Below, in pieces: positions 6,944 through 16,900 of a stretch of DNA of 64,000 nt. How positions within the stretch are numbered: the stretch's first letter is position 1; every line of letters starts with the position of its first letter. Both the position numbers and the translations under genes were made by a program. The notes beneath the pieces are model-generated. The model was not told where the DNA came from and ran no database searches. It saw nothing but the letters and a program-made list of their open reading frames with translations. The stretch comes from Streptomyces sp. M92 (lineage in GTDB: Bacteria > Actinomycetota > Actinomycetes > Streptomycetales > Streptomycetaceae), in the NCBI RefSeq assembly GCF_028473745.1, contig NZ_CP101137.1:3038001-3102000 (forward strand), read 5' to 3'.

Positions 6944-8485
6944 TCATGAGCAGACCTTGCCGTCCTTTGGCACCGTGCCCTTCAGCAGATAGGCGTCCAC
7001 GGTGGAGTCGACACAGTCGCTCCCGCTCCCGTACGCCCCGTGCCCCTCGCCCTTCCAGGTGAGCACCACACCCACGTCCTCGCCCAGCTCGTCCGCCATC
7101 CTGCGCGCGCCCTCGTAGGGCGTGGCCGGGTCCCCGGTGTTGCCGACCACCAGGACCGGAGTCGCACCGGGCGCGCTCACCTTCGGAGTTTCGCGCTGAC
7201 CGGGGACCGGCCAGTCGTGGCACCAGCCGGCCGTGTCCCAGCCGAGGAAGGACCCGAAGACGGGGGAGATCTTCTCGAACTCCGGCAGCAGCCTCTTCGT
7301 CTCCTCCAGGGTCGGCCGCTGCTTGTCGTCCAGGCACGATATGACCCGCTGCGAGTGGGTCGTCGTGCCGTAGTGCCCCGACGGGTCGCGCTCGTTGTAT
7401 CCGTCGGCGAGTGCCAGCAGTTCCGAGCCGTCGCCCTCCTCGGCGGCCGTCAGCGCACTGGTCAGGGTCGGCCAGCCGGACTTGCTGTAGAGGGGCAGGA
7501 CGATGCCCGTGAGGGCGAGGGTCTGCGTCAGCTCGCGGCCCGGTGACGACGTCGGCAGCGGCTCGGCGTCGAGCCGCTCCAGCAGGTCGGCGATCACCCG
7601 CGACCCCTGCTCCGGGTCCTGCCCGGTGGACTTCAGGTAGTCGTCCAGGGCGCGCTGGAAGCCCCGGGCCTGGTTCTCGGCGTGGCCGATCGTGTCGGCG
7701 GTCGGGTCCACGACGGCGTCCAGGGCCATGCGGCCCACGCGCTTCGGGAACAGGTGGGCGTAGACGCCGCCGAGTTCGGTGCCGTAGGAGATGCCGAAGT
7801 AGTGCATCTTCGCGTCGCCCAGGACGTGGCGCATCAGGTCCATGTCGCGGGCGGTGTCCGTGGTCGACACGTGTGACATCAGCTCGCCGGCGGACTTCTG
7901 GCAGCCCTTGCCGAAGTCGGCGGCGTCCTTCAGATACGCCTGTTCCTCGGCGATGGTGTCCGGCGTGGAGTCCACCGACTCGGCGGCCTCGATCGCCTCG
8001 TCGCCGCGGCAGCGGATGCCCTCGCTGGCGGCCACCCCGCGCGGGTCCCAGCTCACCAGGTCGTACCGCTCGTGCAGGGAGGAGACCGTGTCGGCGTAGG
8101 ACGGCATCATGGAGACGCCCGAGCCGCCGGGCCCCCCGAAGTTGAACAGCAGGGAGCCGATGCGCTCGTCGCCGGTGGCCTTCGCCCGGATCAACGCCAG
8201 GTCGATCGTGTCGCCGTCCGGCTCGGCCCAGTTCAACGGCGCCTTGAAGGTGGTGCACTGCCAGTCGCCGTCAGGGGCGGGGGAATCCGCGGTGCCCTTG
8301 CAACGGCCCCAGTCGAGTTCCTGGGAGGCCAGCGACTCGGGCACTCCCGACGGCGCCGCCGCCGAGGGCAGCGGGCTGCCCGTTCCTCCGCCGCCCTCGT
8401 CCTCCCCGGACGAGCCGCCACTGCAGCCCGCCGTCAGCAGTGCCGCGGCGGCCGTCAGAGCCGTCCACCGTACGAGACGCGTCAT
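6944..8485 (-). CDS. Secreted lipoprotein alpha/beta-hydrolase, tripeptidyl-aminopeptidase-like (S33)
   Basis: 513 residues. The N-terminus has charged residues, a hydrophobic core and the lipobox LLTAGC, so the mature protein should be a lipid-anchored surface protein. The fold is alpha/beta hydrolase: oxyanion region GGPGGSG, nucleophile elbow GISYGTELGG (Ser), and a C-terminal block with GEGHGAYGSG carrying the catalytic His, preceded by NTGDPATPYEGA, which carries the acid. This is the TAP family of Streptomyces, secreted enzymes that release N-terminal di- or tripeptides from proteins. Start ATG 8485 follows a G-rich ribosome site. A close paralogue lies immediately upstream on the same strand, so the pair looks like a tandem duplication. 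Confidence 0.9.
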   Translation of the reverse strand: MTRLVRWTALTAAAALLTAGCSGGSSGEDEGGGGTGSPLPSAAAPSGVPESLASQELDWGRCKGTADSPAPDGDWQCTTFKAPLNWAEPDGDTIDLALIRAKATGDERIGSLLFNFGGPGGSGVSMMPSYADTVSSLHERYDLVSWDPRGVAASEGIRCRGDEAIEAAESVDSTPDTIAEEQAYLKDAADFGKGCQKSAGELMSHVSTTDTARDMDLMRHVLGDAKMHYFGISYGTELGGVYAHLFPKRVGRMALDAVVDPTADTIGHAENQARGFQRALDDYLKSTGQDPEQGSRVIADLLERLDAEPLPTSSPGRELTQTLALTGIVLPLYSKSGWPTLTSALTAAEEGDGSELLALADGYNERDPSGHYGTTTHSQRVISCLDDKQRPTLEETKRLLPEFEKISPVFGSFLGWDTAGWCHDWPVPGQRETPKVSAPGATPVLVVGNTGDPATPYEGARRMADELGEDVGVVLTWKGEGHGAYGSGSDCVDSTVDAYLLKGTVPKDGKVCS

Positions 8486-8637
8486 CGCTCCCCCCCTCGC
8501 GAGCCGTCCGCGCCGTGCGGCGGATGGCGGTCATGCCATGGTAGGCGGAGTGCGCTGAACCTGCCGCGCCCTGTGGATAACCATCTGACCTGCGCGTTCG
8601 TCCGATCTGGGATGCTGGTCGTCGGGTGCGGAAGAGG

Positions 8638-10203
8638 TCAGGAGCAGACCGTGCCGGCGGCCGGGACCTCGCCGTCCAGCAGGTAGCCGTGGACGGCGTC
8701 CTGCACGCACTTGTTCTTGCTGTCGTAGGCGCCGTGCCCCTGACCCTCGTAGGTCAGCTCGACGCCGACGCCCTCGCCCAGTGCCTGCGCCATCCTCCCG
8801 GCACCCTCGTAGGGCGTCGCGGGGTCACCGGTGTTGCCGATCACCAGGATCGGAGCCGCACCGGGCGCGCTGACGTCGGGATGTTCGGCGGCGCCGGGCA
8901 CCGGCCAGTCGGTGCAGCTGAGCATGGACCAGGCGAGGTAGTCGCCGAAGACCGGCGAGGCCTTCCGGAACTCGGGCAGCTTGCTCTCCACGTACGCGGG
9001 GTCGTACCGCGGCTTGTCGTCGGCGCAGTTGATGGCGACGTTGGCGGCGGTGATGTTGCTGTACTGGCCGTTCTCGTTGCGCCCGTTCAGCGAGTCCGAC
9101 AGCGCCATGAGGATCGTGCCGTCACCGTCGTACGCCTGTACCAGGCCCTCGGTCAGGTACTCCCAGAAGTCCTTCGAGTAGAGCGACTGGGCGATGCCAC
9201 CGGTCGCGGCGGTCTGGGTGAGTTCGCGCGGGAAGATGCCGGGGATCGGCCTGCTGTCGAGGTCCTTCAACAGCCGGGCGATGCGGTCCTTGACGTCCTG
9301 GGCGCTGTCCCCGACGGGGCATTCCTCGGTCTTCGAGACGCAGTCCTCGGCGAAGTTGTCGAGGGCGAGCTGGAAGCCCCCGGCCTGCCCCAGCGAGCCC
9401 TGTTCCGGGGTCTGGGTCGGGTCGACGACCGCGTCGAAGACGGCGCGTCCCACATGCTTCGGGAACAGGTGGGCGTAGACACCGCCGAGTTCGGTGCCGT
9501 AGGAGATGCCGAAGTAGTGCAGCTTGTCGTCGCCGAGGACCTGGCGCATCAGGTCCATGTCGCGCGCCGCGTCGGTCGTGGCCACGTGCGGCAGCACCCT
9601 CTTGGAGTTCTTCTCGCAGGCGGCGTTGAAGTCCTCCGTGTTGTCCACCAGTTCCCGGCGCTCGGCGGCGTCGTCGGGGGTGGCGTCCTGCTGGAAGTAG
9701 GTGTCGAGCTGTTTGTCGTTCAGGCATTCCACGGGGGCGCTGCGGCCGACGCCGCGCGGGTCGAAGCTGACCAGGTCGTAGCGGGTGCGCAGTTTCGCGT
9801 AGTCCTGGCCGAAGGCGGGCAGCGTGGTGACGCCCGAGCCGCCCGGGCCGCCGAAGTTGAAGACGAGCGATCCGATCCGCCGGTCGGCCGGGCCGCTGGA
9901 CTCGGCCCGGATCAGCGCGAGGCCGATCGTGTCGCCCCGGGGATCGTCCCAGTCGAGCGGCGCCTTCATGGTGACGCACTGCCACTCGTCCCCGTCCGGC
10001 AGCGGAGAGGGCGCGGCGCCGCCGCCCTCGGCCTCGGAAGGAGCCGGACAGTCCTTCCAGTCGAGCTTCTGGGCCGCCAGGTCGTCGTTCCCCTCGGTGC
10101 TGCTCCCGGAGTCGTCGCTGCAGCCGGACAGGAGGGCGGTGCACATGACCACGGAGGCAGCGGAGGCCAGGGCGGCGACGCGCAGCCGGGATGGATTCGG
10201 CAT
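8638..10203 (-). CDS. Secreted lipoprotein alpha/beta-hydrolase, TAP-like paralogue
   Basis: 521 residues from ATG 10203. I prefer this start because it gives a clean lipoprotein signal (MPNPSRLRVAALASAAS, lipobox LLSGC) and because CACGAT lies 6 bases before it, as in other leaderless genes here. It shares the downstream neighbour's motifs: GGPGGSG, GISYGTELGG, NTGDPATPYEGA and GQGHGAYDSK. Long stretches such as YGTELGGVYAHLFPK are identical, so the two arose by duplication. Two cysteines around VSKTEECPVG may form a lid disulfide. Expected role: extracellular peptide trimming during growth on protein. The 152 bases between the paralogues hold no recognisable gene. Confidence 0.9.
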   Translation of the reverse strand: MPNPSRLRVAALASAASVVMCTALLSGCSDDSGSSTEGNDDLAAQKLDWKDCPAPSEAEGGGAAPSPLPDGDEWQCVTMKAPLDWDDPRGDTIGLALIRAESSGPADRRIGSLVFNFGGPGGSGVTTLPAFGQDYAKLRTRYDLVSFDPRGVGRSAPVECLNDKQLDTYFQQDATPDDAAERRELVDNTEDFNAACEKNSKRVLPHVATTDAARDMDLMRQVLGDDKLHYFGISYGTELGGVYAHLFPKHVGRAVFDAVVDPTQTPEQGSLGQAGGFQLALDNFAEDCVSKTEECPVGDSAQDVKDRIARLLKDLDSRPIPGIFPRELTQTAATGGIAQSLYSKDFWEYLTEGLVQAYDGDGTILMALSDSLNGRNENGQYSNITAANVAINCADDKPRYDPAYVESKLPEFRKASPVFGDYLAWSMLSCTDWPVPGAAEHPDVSAPGAAPILVIGNTGDPATPYEGAGRMAQALGEGVGVELTYEGQGHGAYDSKNKCVQDAVHGYLLDGEVPAAGTVCS

Positions 10204-10317
10204 GCGTCCATCGTGCGACCGCGCCTGGCCGCGCGCTCGGGGCACGAGCCGTACGAGGTATGCCGCGTGCTCGCCGACGCCTGCCGTGTGCCGCGTCACG
10301 GAGCGCTCATCGGAGCA

Positions 10318-13116
10318 CTACAGCGCCTCTTTCCGTGTCAGGTGGTTGAAGAACAGCCAGCCCGGGAGCACCGGCAGCCACAGTGTGAGCAGCCGGTACA
10401 GCAGTACGGCGGGCGCGGCGACCTCCTTGGGCAGGCCCATGGCGATCAGGCCGACCGTCAGCGTCGCCTCCACCGCGCCCACACCGCCGGGCGTCGGCGC
10501 CGCGGACCCCAGTGCGTTGCCCGCCAGGAAGACGACCGCGACGCTCACCAGGCTGATCGACGCCGACTCGTCGCCGAAGGCCCGGATGGAGGCGTCCAGG
10601 CACATCACGAAGCAGGCGGTGAGCAGCAGCATGCCGCCGATGCCGGTGATCAGCTTCTGCGGCCGCTGCAGTACGTCCAGCATGCGCGGCACGACGCCGG
10701 CGAAAAGCGACCGCACGCGCGTGACGACGAATTTCCGCAGGAACGGCACCGAGGTCACCACGAGCACGAGTACCGCCACCGTCAGCAGACCCGCGATGAC
10801 CGTCCGGGAGGGGGTCAGCGACGGGGTCTTCTCGGTGCCGGTCAGATAGCCGAAGGCCAGCAGCATCAGGATGTGGCAGCCCAGCCCGAACAGCTGTGAC
10901 GCGCCGACACTCGCCACCGCGAGCCCCGGCCGTACACCCGCGCGCTGCAGGAAACGGGTGTTCAGCGCGACCCCGCCGACCGCCGCGGGCGCGACGATCT
11001 TCACGAACGAACCGGCGACCTGCGCGGCCACGGTCCGCAGGAACGGCACCCGTTCGGGTACGAAGCCCAGCAGTGCCATGGCCGCCGCGATGTAGCTCGC
11101 CGCCGAGAACAGCACGGCCGCCGCGACCCAGCCCCACTGGGCGTTCGCGATCAGCGGACCGAACTCGATGTGCGTGAGCTGCGTCAGCAGGAAGTAGGCC
11201 CCGATGGCCCCGGCGATGAAGCTGATGAGCGTACGTGGCCGCACCCGCTCCAGCCGGGCCGGCTCGACGGGGGCCTGCGGCCTGATGCGCAGCACGGCGT
11301 GCCGGATCTGCGTGAGCAGGTCCTCCTCGCGTGCCTCCTCCAGCGCCTCGTCCACGGCCCGCTTCTCCGCCCGTTGCTCGGCGCGCGCGGCCTTCTTCTC
11401 GGCCTTCTCGAGTTTCGCGGACTTGGCGGGTCTGCCGGTCCGCCCGTGCGCCTGGTGGGCGTCATCTCCGCCCGCCGCCTCCGCGCGGGCGAGCTTCGCC
11501 TGCCGGGACGACTCCAGGACGGCCTCGCGTTCGCGCTGGGCGCGCTCCCGGCCGAGCCTGCGCAGGGTCGCGCGGGTGGAGCGGCTGAGCGCGATGGGCT
11601 GGAGCATCGGCAGGCAGTCCGCCACGGCGTCGGGGCCGAGCACGGCCACCGCCGAGGCGACCGCCCGTTCGGCACCCACCCTCAGGCCGAGCGTCACCAG
11701 GAGCTGGGAGACGTCCATGCGCAGCAGCAGGTCACCGGCGGCGATCTCCCCGATGCGCAGGTCGGTGAGGATCACCGTGCCGGAACGATCCACCAGGATG
11801 GCGTCGCCCACCAGCCTGCGGTGTGCGATACGCCGGGACTGCAGGGCCTGTACCTGCTCCCAGGTGCCGCGCAGCAGGTCGTCGGTGATCTCCTCGTCGG
11901 GCAGCGAGTCGAGAGTGCGCCCGCCGGTGTGCTCGTAGACGAGCATCACCGCGTCGGGCCCCAGCTCGGACGTCGCGATCAGCTTGGGCGCGTTGGCACC
12001 GGCCGCGATCGCCGCGTAGGCGAGCAGCGCCTCCTGCTCCAGTGCCTGGCGCAGCGACGGGAGGCTGCTGCGGGTCGCGAAGCCGCGCAGCGTGAGATTG
12101 CGCCACGCGCGGTAGAAGAAGCCCTGTGCCTGCTGCTCCCGGTCCACCACGGTCACGTCCAGGGGCCGGCCGTCCTCCAGGGTGACGAAGTAGCGCCGGC
12201 CGCGGTCACCGGTCTCCGCGGTGTCCGACGCCACCTCCTGGCGGGCGGCGGTCACGGGGTGGAACCCGACGGTCCGCAGGCCCGCCATCAGCGTCCGGCC
12301 GGTGGGGCGGACGTTGGGGGAGCCGACGGAATACAGCGTGCCGTAGGCGACGGTCCAGCCGATGAGGACCGTCAGGATGATCGAGAACGGCGTCGTGTAG
12401 CCCGTGACGAGCATCGAGAAGGCGTCGAGGAGCAGCACGATCCACAGCACCGCGCGCCACCGGGGCCTGCGTGACATGCCGACTGCCGTCATGTACGCGA
12501 TGACCGGCGCCAGGTAGCCGTGCACGGGGTCGGTCAGCGCGTGGACGTCGCCCGGCGACGGCTGGGTGAGCGCCTCCTGGATGGAGCCGGGGGCCGCCTT
12601 GGCGACCCACAGGTCCGTGGCGAGGGTCACCCCGTGCGCGAGGACCGCCGCCAGCACGCCGTCGGCGATCCGCAGTCCGTCCCGCTTGATCAGCCGCTCG
12701 ATCGCGAACGCGACCGGCACCAGGAGGATCGCGATGCTGGAGGCCAGTCCCGCGATCTTGATCAGCAGATCGGGTGCCTGTCCGGTGCCCTTGCTGATGT
12801 CCTGTTCGAGACCCGAGGTGGTGCCGTGCGCGAAGGCGGCGACGGCCAGCAGTACGGCGACGGCGAGCACGCCCACCAGGAGTCGCATCAGGTCGGAAGG
12901 ACGGTGCACGCGCGCGGGGAGCAGCGGTTCGTCGCCCTCCACCTCGTCGATGTGGGCCACGTCGTCGGGGTCGGCCGCCGTCGCCGACCGGCCCCGTGCC
13001 GCGGCGTCCGGGTGCGACGAGGAGTCGTCCGGACGCGACGAAGAGTCAGAGGTGCCCTCGGCGTCCTCGGGGTGCACACCCTGCTGTTTCATCGCCTCTT
13101 CTTGCTCTCGTATCAC
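10318..13116 (-). CDS. Kinase-like / lysylphosphatidylglycerol-synthase-TM-like membrane protein
   Basis: 932 residues (GTG 13116; ATG 13092, MKQQGVHPED, is an equally possible start). Residues ~1-70 are acidic and disordered. Residues ~75-270 hold about seven helices. Residues ~330-500 resemble a phosphotransferase/Ser-Thr kinase fold: VYEHTGGRTLDSLPDEE, HRRLVGDAILVD where HRD..N would be, and LTDLRIGE in the DFG position. A charged linker follows (~520-620). Residues ~640-925 are the UPF0104/AglD/MprF-type flippase-like membrane domain with SFVKIVAPAAVGG and GGVGAVEATLT. Family members are linked to lipid or lipid-linked sugar transfer across the membrane. The kinase-like block has degenerate catalytic residues, so phosphorylation is uncertain. 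It is divergent from the alkyltransferase-like gene. Confidence 0.8.
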   Translation of the reverse strand: MIREQEEAMKQQGVHPEDAEGTSDSSSRPDDSSSHPDAAARGRSATAADPDDVAHIDEVEGDEPLLPARVHRPSDLMRLLVGVLAVAVLLAVAAFAHGTTSGLEQDISKGTGQAPDLLIKIAGLASSIAILLVPVAFAIERLIKRDGLRIADGVLAAVLAHGVTLATDLWVAKAAPGSIQEALTQPSPGDVHALTDPVHGYLAPVIAYMTAVGMSRRPRWRAVLWIVLLLDAFSMLVTGYTTPFSIILTVLIGWTVAYGTLYSVGSPNVRPTGRTLMAGLRTVGFHPVTAARQEVASDTAETGDRGRRYFVTLEDGRPLDVTVVDREQQAQGFFYRAWRNLTLRGFATRSSLPSLRQALEQEALLAYAAIAAGANAPKLIATSELGPDAVMLVYEHTGGRTLDSLPDEEITDDLLRGTWEQVQALQSRRIAHRRLVGDAILVDRSGTVILTDLRIGEIAAGDLLLRMDVSQLLVTLGLRVGAERAVASAVAVLGPDAVADCLPMLQPIALSRSTRATLRRLGRERAQREREAVLESSRQAKLARAEAAGGDDAHQAHGRTGRPAKSAKLEKAEKKAARAEQRAEKRAVDEALEEAREEDLLTQIRHAVLRIRPQAPVEPARLERVRPRTLISFIAGAIGAYFLLTQLTHIEFGPLIANAQWGWVAAAVLFSAASYIAAAMALLGFVPERVPFLRTVAAQVAGSFVKIVAPAAVGGVALNTRFLQRAGVRPGLAVASVGASQLFGLGCHILMLLAFGYLTGTEKTPSLTPSRTVIAGLLTVAVLVLVVTSVPFLRKFVVTRVRSLFAGVVPRMLDVLQRPQKLITGIGGMLLLTACFVMCLDASIRAFGDESASISLVSVAVVFLAGNALGSAAPTPGGVGAVEATLTVGLIAMGLPKEVAAPAVLLYRLLTLWLPVLPGWLFFNHLTRKEAL

Positions 13117-13277
13117 TGGTCACCGACCGCACGATGGTGGCATGCCGCGTCGGCCTCGGCAGGCATCAGGGTGCCCCTGCGGGCCGCACAGTCTGCCGGA
13201 AGCGCCGCTCGCGGGCGAGGGACGCGCACCGTCGGGAGGGCGTCCCGTTGTCGGTGCGGTGGGGCAGGATGAGGCGG

Positions 13278-13664
13278 ATGAGCGAGCAGAATTTTGCGGA
13301 CGACGCCCGCTCGGAGTACGCGGACGCACTGCCCGAGTACGCCGAGCGGGTCCTCGAGGTGACCGAGATGATTCCGCCGGGCCGCGTCATGACGTACGGG
13401 GACGTCGCCGAGTACCTGGAGGAGGGCGGGCCACGGCAGGTCGGGCGGGTGATGTCCCTCTACGGCGGAGGGGTTCCGTGGTGGCGTGTCGTCCGCGCGG
13501 ACGGCGTTCTGCTCGCGGGGCAGGAACTGGAGGCGCTCGGCCGCTACCGGGAGGAGGGCACGCCCCTGAAGGAGGCGAGCAGAGCCGCGGAGGGCCACGT
13601 GCCCCGCCTCGACCTGAGGCGGGCGCGGTGGGACGGCGGTGAACGCGCACAGGGTCACACCTGA
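13278..13664 (+). CDS. DNA alkyltransferase-like protein (ATL), MGMT fold
   Basis: 128 residues from ATG 13278; CAGGAT lies exactly 7 bases upstream, fitting a leaderless transcript. ATG 13269 is in frame and also possible. The sequence EMIPPGRVMTYGDVAEYLEEGG matches the DNA-binding half of O6-alkylguanine-DNA alkyltransferases. At the active-site position it reads VPWWRVVRADG where true MGMT enzymes have PCHR, so the acceptor cysteine is replaced by Trp. That is the hallmark of ATL proteins, which bind O6-alkylguanine and hand it to nucleotide excision repair without dealkylating. Cytoplasmic. It sits just upstream of the AdnAB/UvrD2 repair genes. Confidence 0.85.
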   Translation: MSEQNFADDARSEYADALPEYAERVLEVTEMIPPGRVMTYGDVAEYLEEGGPRQVGRVMSLYGGGVPWWRVVRADGVLLAGQELEALGRYREEGTPLKEASRAAEGHVPRLDLRRARWDGGERAQGHT

Positions 13665-13984
13665 AAGCTTCCGCCATCGGACCCGTCGGTGTGTGACCCG
13701 TGATCCGTATGAGGGAAACGGGGCACTTCGGGCATGCCGATGGCATGGCGTACGTTCGTGGGGCGGGGGACACCCGCGTCCCGAGCGAGCCGACGGGCAA
13801 GAGGGACCCGAGGGACTTGACGGTCCCGAGGCGTGAGAGGGGTCCGAGGGAAGGAGCGGAAGCACTGCTTCCGCCTCGCCCGTCGGCGTAGCGTCGGCCG
13901 CACGCGTCCCCCTCGTCCCGCGGCCACCGCCGCGCCCGCGGCGCGGGCAGTCCATCAGCACACCCACCAGGACCGGCGAACCAC
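13665..13984. other. Intergenic region with 9-bp inverted repeat
   Basis: No convincing gene. It holds a perfect inverted repeat GCGGAAGCA-C-TGCTTCCGC (13856-13874) and purine-rich GAGGGACCC/GGTCCGAGGG near-repeats around 13800-13850. The inverted repeat could be an operator for adnA or a terminator for the ATL gene. No T run follows it. Confidence 0.4.
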
Positions 13985-16900
13985 GTGAGCTCCTTTTCCT
14001 CCACCCGACACCCTTCGCACCCCCAGGTGCGAAGGGGGAGCCGTGGCGCTTACCGACTGGTGCGTACCCCGCCGACGCGAATGGACCCCCCTCGTCTGGA
14101 CGCCGCCCAGCGCTCCGTGGTTGACCACCGGAGCGGGCCGCTGCTCGTCCTCGCGGGTCCCGGCACCGGGAAGACCACCACTCTGGTGGAGTCCGTGGCG
14201 GACCGGATCGCCCGCGGCGGTGACCCCGAGCGGATCCTGGTGCTGACCTTCAGCCGCAAGGCGGCCGTCGAGCTGCGCGACCGGATGGCACTGCGCATGG
14301 GCGCCGCACGGGCCCCCAGGGCGACCACCTTCCACTCTTTCGGTTACGCCTTGGTCCGCGCCCACCAGGACAGCGACCTGTTCGTGGAGCCTCTGCGGCT
14401 GCTGTCCGGCCCGGAGCAGGACGTGACCGTGCGCGAGTTGCTCGCCGGGCAGGTGGACCTGGAACGGGCCGGCCTCTCCCACGTGCGCTGGCCCGACGAA
14501 CTGCGCGCCTGCCTGACGACCCGCGGCTTCGCCGACGAGGTCCGCGCGGTGCTCGCCCGCACCCGCGAGCTGGGCCTCGGCCCGGAGGCACTGAAGGCGT
14601 TCGCGGGGCGCATCGGCCGCCCCGACTGGGGGGCCGCCGCCGTCTTCCTCGCCGAGTACCTCGACGTGCTCGACCTGCAGGGCGTACTCGACTACGCGGA
14701 ACTCGTCCACCGCGCGGTGCTCCTCGCGCGCCGCCCCGAGGTCGCCGCGCGGCTGGCCGCCCAGTACGACGCGGTGTACGTCGACGAGTACCAGGACACC
14801 GACCCGGCCCAGGTACGGCTGCTGCACGCCCTGGCCGGAGGCGGACGCACCCTCGTCGCCTTCGGCGACCCCGACCAGTCGATCTACGCCTTCCGGGGCG
14901 CGGACGTGAACGGCATCCTCGACTTCCCGGCCGCCTTCCCGCGCGCGGACGGCCGACCGGCGCCGGTCGAGGTGCTGCGGACCTCGCGTCGCTCCGGGGC
15001 CGCCCTGCTGGCCGCGACCCGGCTGCTGACCCAGCGCATGCCGCTGACCCGCCTCCCCGCAGTCAAGGTGCGGGCCCACCGCGAACTGGCCCCGGTCCGG
15101 GACGGCGGGCGCGTCGAGGTGTACACGTACCCGACGTCCGGCACCGAACTGGACAACGTCGCCGACATCCTGCGCCGGGCCCACCTGGAGGACGGCGTCC
15201 CCTGGGGTGAGATGGCCGTCCTCGTGCGCGCCGGTGCCCGCGGCATCCCGACGGTCCGGCGTGCCCTCACCGCGGCCGGCGTGCCCCTGGACATCGACGG
15301 CGACGACCTCCCCCTGCGCCACGAACCGGCTGTGGCGCCCCTGCTGACGGCCCTGCGAGCCGTGGCGGAGGCGGAGACGGGGGGCAGGGTTCGGCCGGGT
15401 ACCGACGAGGCGGCGGACGCGACGCCGAGCGGGGGTGCCGACGAGGCGGCGGACACGGCATCGGGCGGGGGCGCCGATGACGCCGGGGAACCCGCGCCCG
15501 GGGCAGGCGGCGACGAGGCCGGGAACGTACGGGGCGGGGTCGGCCCCCAGGACGCGACCGATCCGGGGCGCGTACCCGGCACCGGCACGGCGGCGCAGGC
15601 CGGCCCCGAGTCCGACCCGGCCGTGGACGCCGTACCGGCGACCAGGGCGAAGGCAGCCGCGCCCGAGCCTGGGGTGGACACGGGCACCGGGGTGAGGGGA
15701 GCCGCGCCCGAGCCCGGGGCGGACACGGACACCGGGGTGAGGGCAGCCGCGCCCGAGCCCGGGGCGGACACGGACACCGGGGTGAGGGCAGCCGAGCCCG
15801 AGCCCGGGGCGGACAAGGACACCGACACGGCGGCCGAGGCCGTGGCCGACGCCGGCGCGGGCACCGCGGCAGCCGCCACGCGCGGTGAACCCGCCCGCCG
15901 CGCGGAAGAACCGTGCTGGCTTCCCACCGAGACCGCCCTCACCCTGCTCACCTCTCCCCTCGCCGGGATGGACGCCGCCGACCTGCGCCGCCTCGGCCGC
16001 GCCCTGCGCGAGGAGGAGCGGGCCGCCGGCAACCCGCTGCCGCCGCCCTCGGACGAACTCCTCGCGCGGGCGCTGGCCGAGCCCGAACGGCTGGCCGCGC
16101 ACGACCCCGCGTACGCGCGGGGCGCCCAGCGCCTCGGCGCGCTGCTCCGCACGGCACGCGAGCGCCTGGCGGGCGGCGGCAGCGCCGAGGAGGCGCTGTG
16201 GGACCTGTGGGAGGGAACGCCGTGGCCCACCCGCCTGGAGCGCTCCGCACGGCGTGGCGGCGCCGCCGGCCGCAACGCCGACCGCGACCTCGACGCGGTG
16301 TGCGCGCTCTTCGCGACGGCCGCTCGCGCGGAGGAACGCACCGGCGGCAGGGGCGCCCTGAACTTCCTGGAGGAGATCGACGCCGAGGACATCGCCGCCG
16401 ACACCCTCACCCGGCGTGCCGTCCGCCCCGACGCCGTCCGCCTGATGACCGCCCACCGCGCGAAGGGGCTGGAGTGGCGGCTGGTCGTCGTCGCGGGCGT
16501 CCAGGAGGGGCTGTGGCCGGACCTGCGTCGCCGCGGCTCCCTGCTGGAGGCCGACCGCATCGGCCGCGACGGCCTCGCCGAACCGCTGACGCCCGGCGCG
16601 CTGCTCGCCGAGGAGCGCCGTCTGTTCTACGTGGCCGCCACGCGCGCGAGGGAACGGCTCGTCGTGACCGCCGTCAAGGCACCGGCCGACGACGGCGACC
16701 AGCCCTCCCGCTTCCTGACCGAACTCGGCGTCGAACCCGTCGACGTCACGGGCCGCCCCCGCCGCCCCCTCGCCGTCGCGGCGCTCGTCGCCGAGCTGCG
16801 CGCCACCACGGTCGACCCCCGCGTCTCCGGACCGCTGAGGCAGGCCGCGGCACGCCGTCTGGCCCGCCTCGCCGCCCTCGCCGACGAGGACGGCCGCCCC

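Noticed and set aside
4737..8258. Long open frame on the minus strand (over 1100 codons)
   Set aside because: It is antisense to the epimerase, spherulin-like gene and moeZ; the frame is open only because of GC-rich third positions and the translation has no domain.
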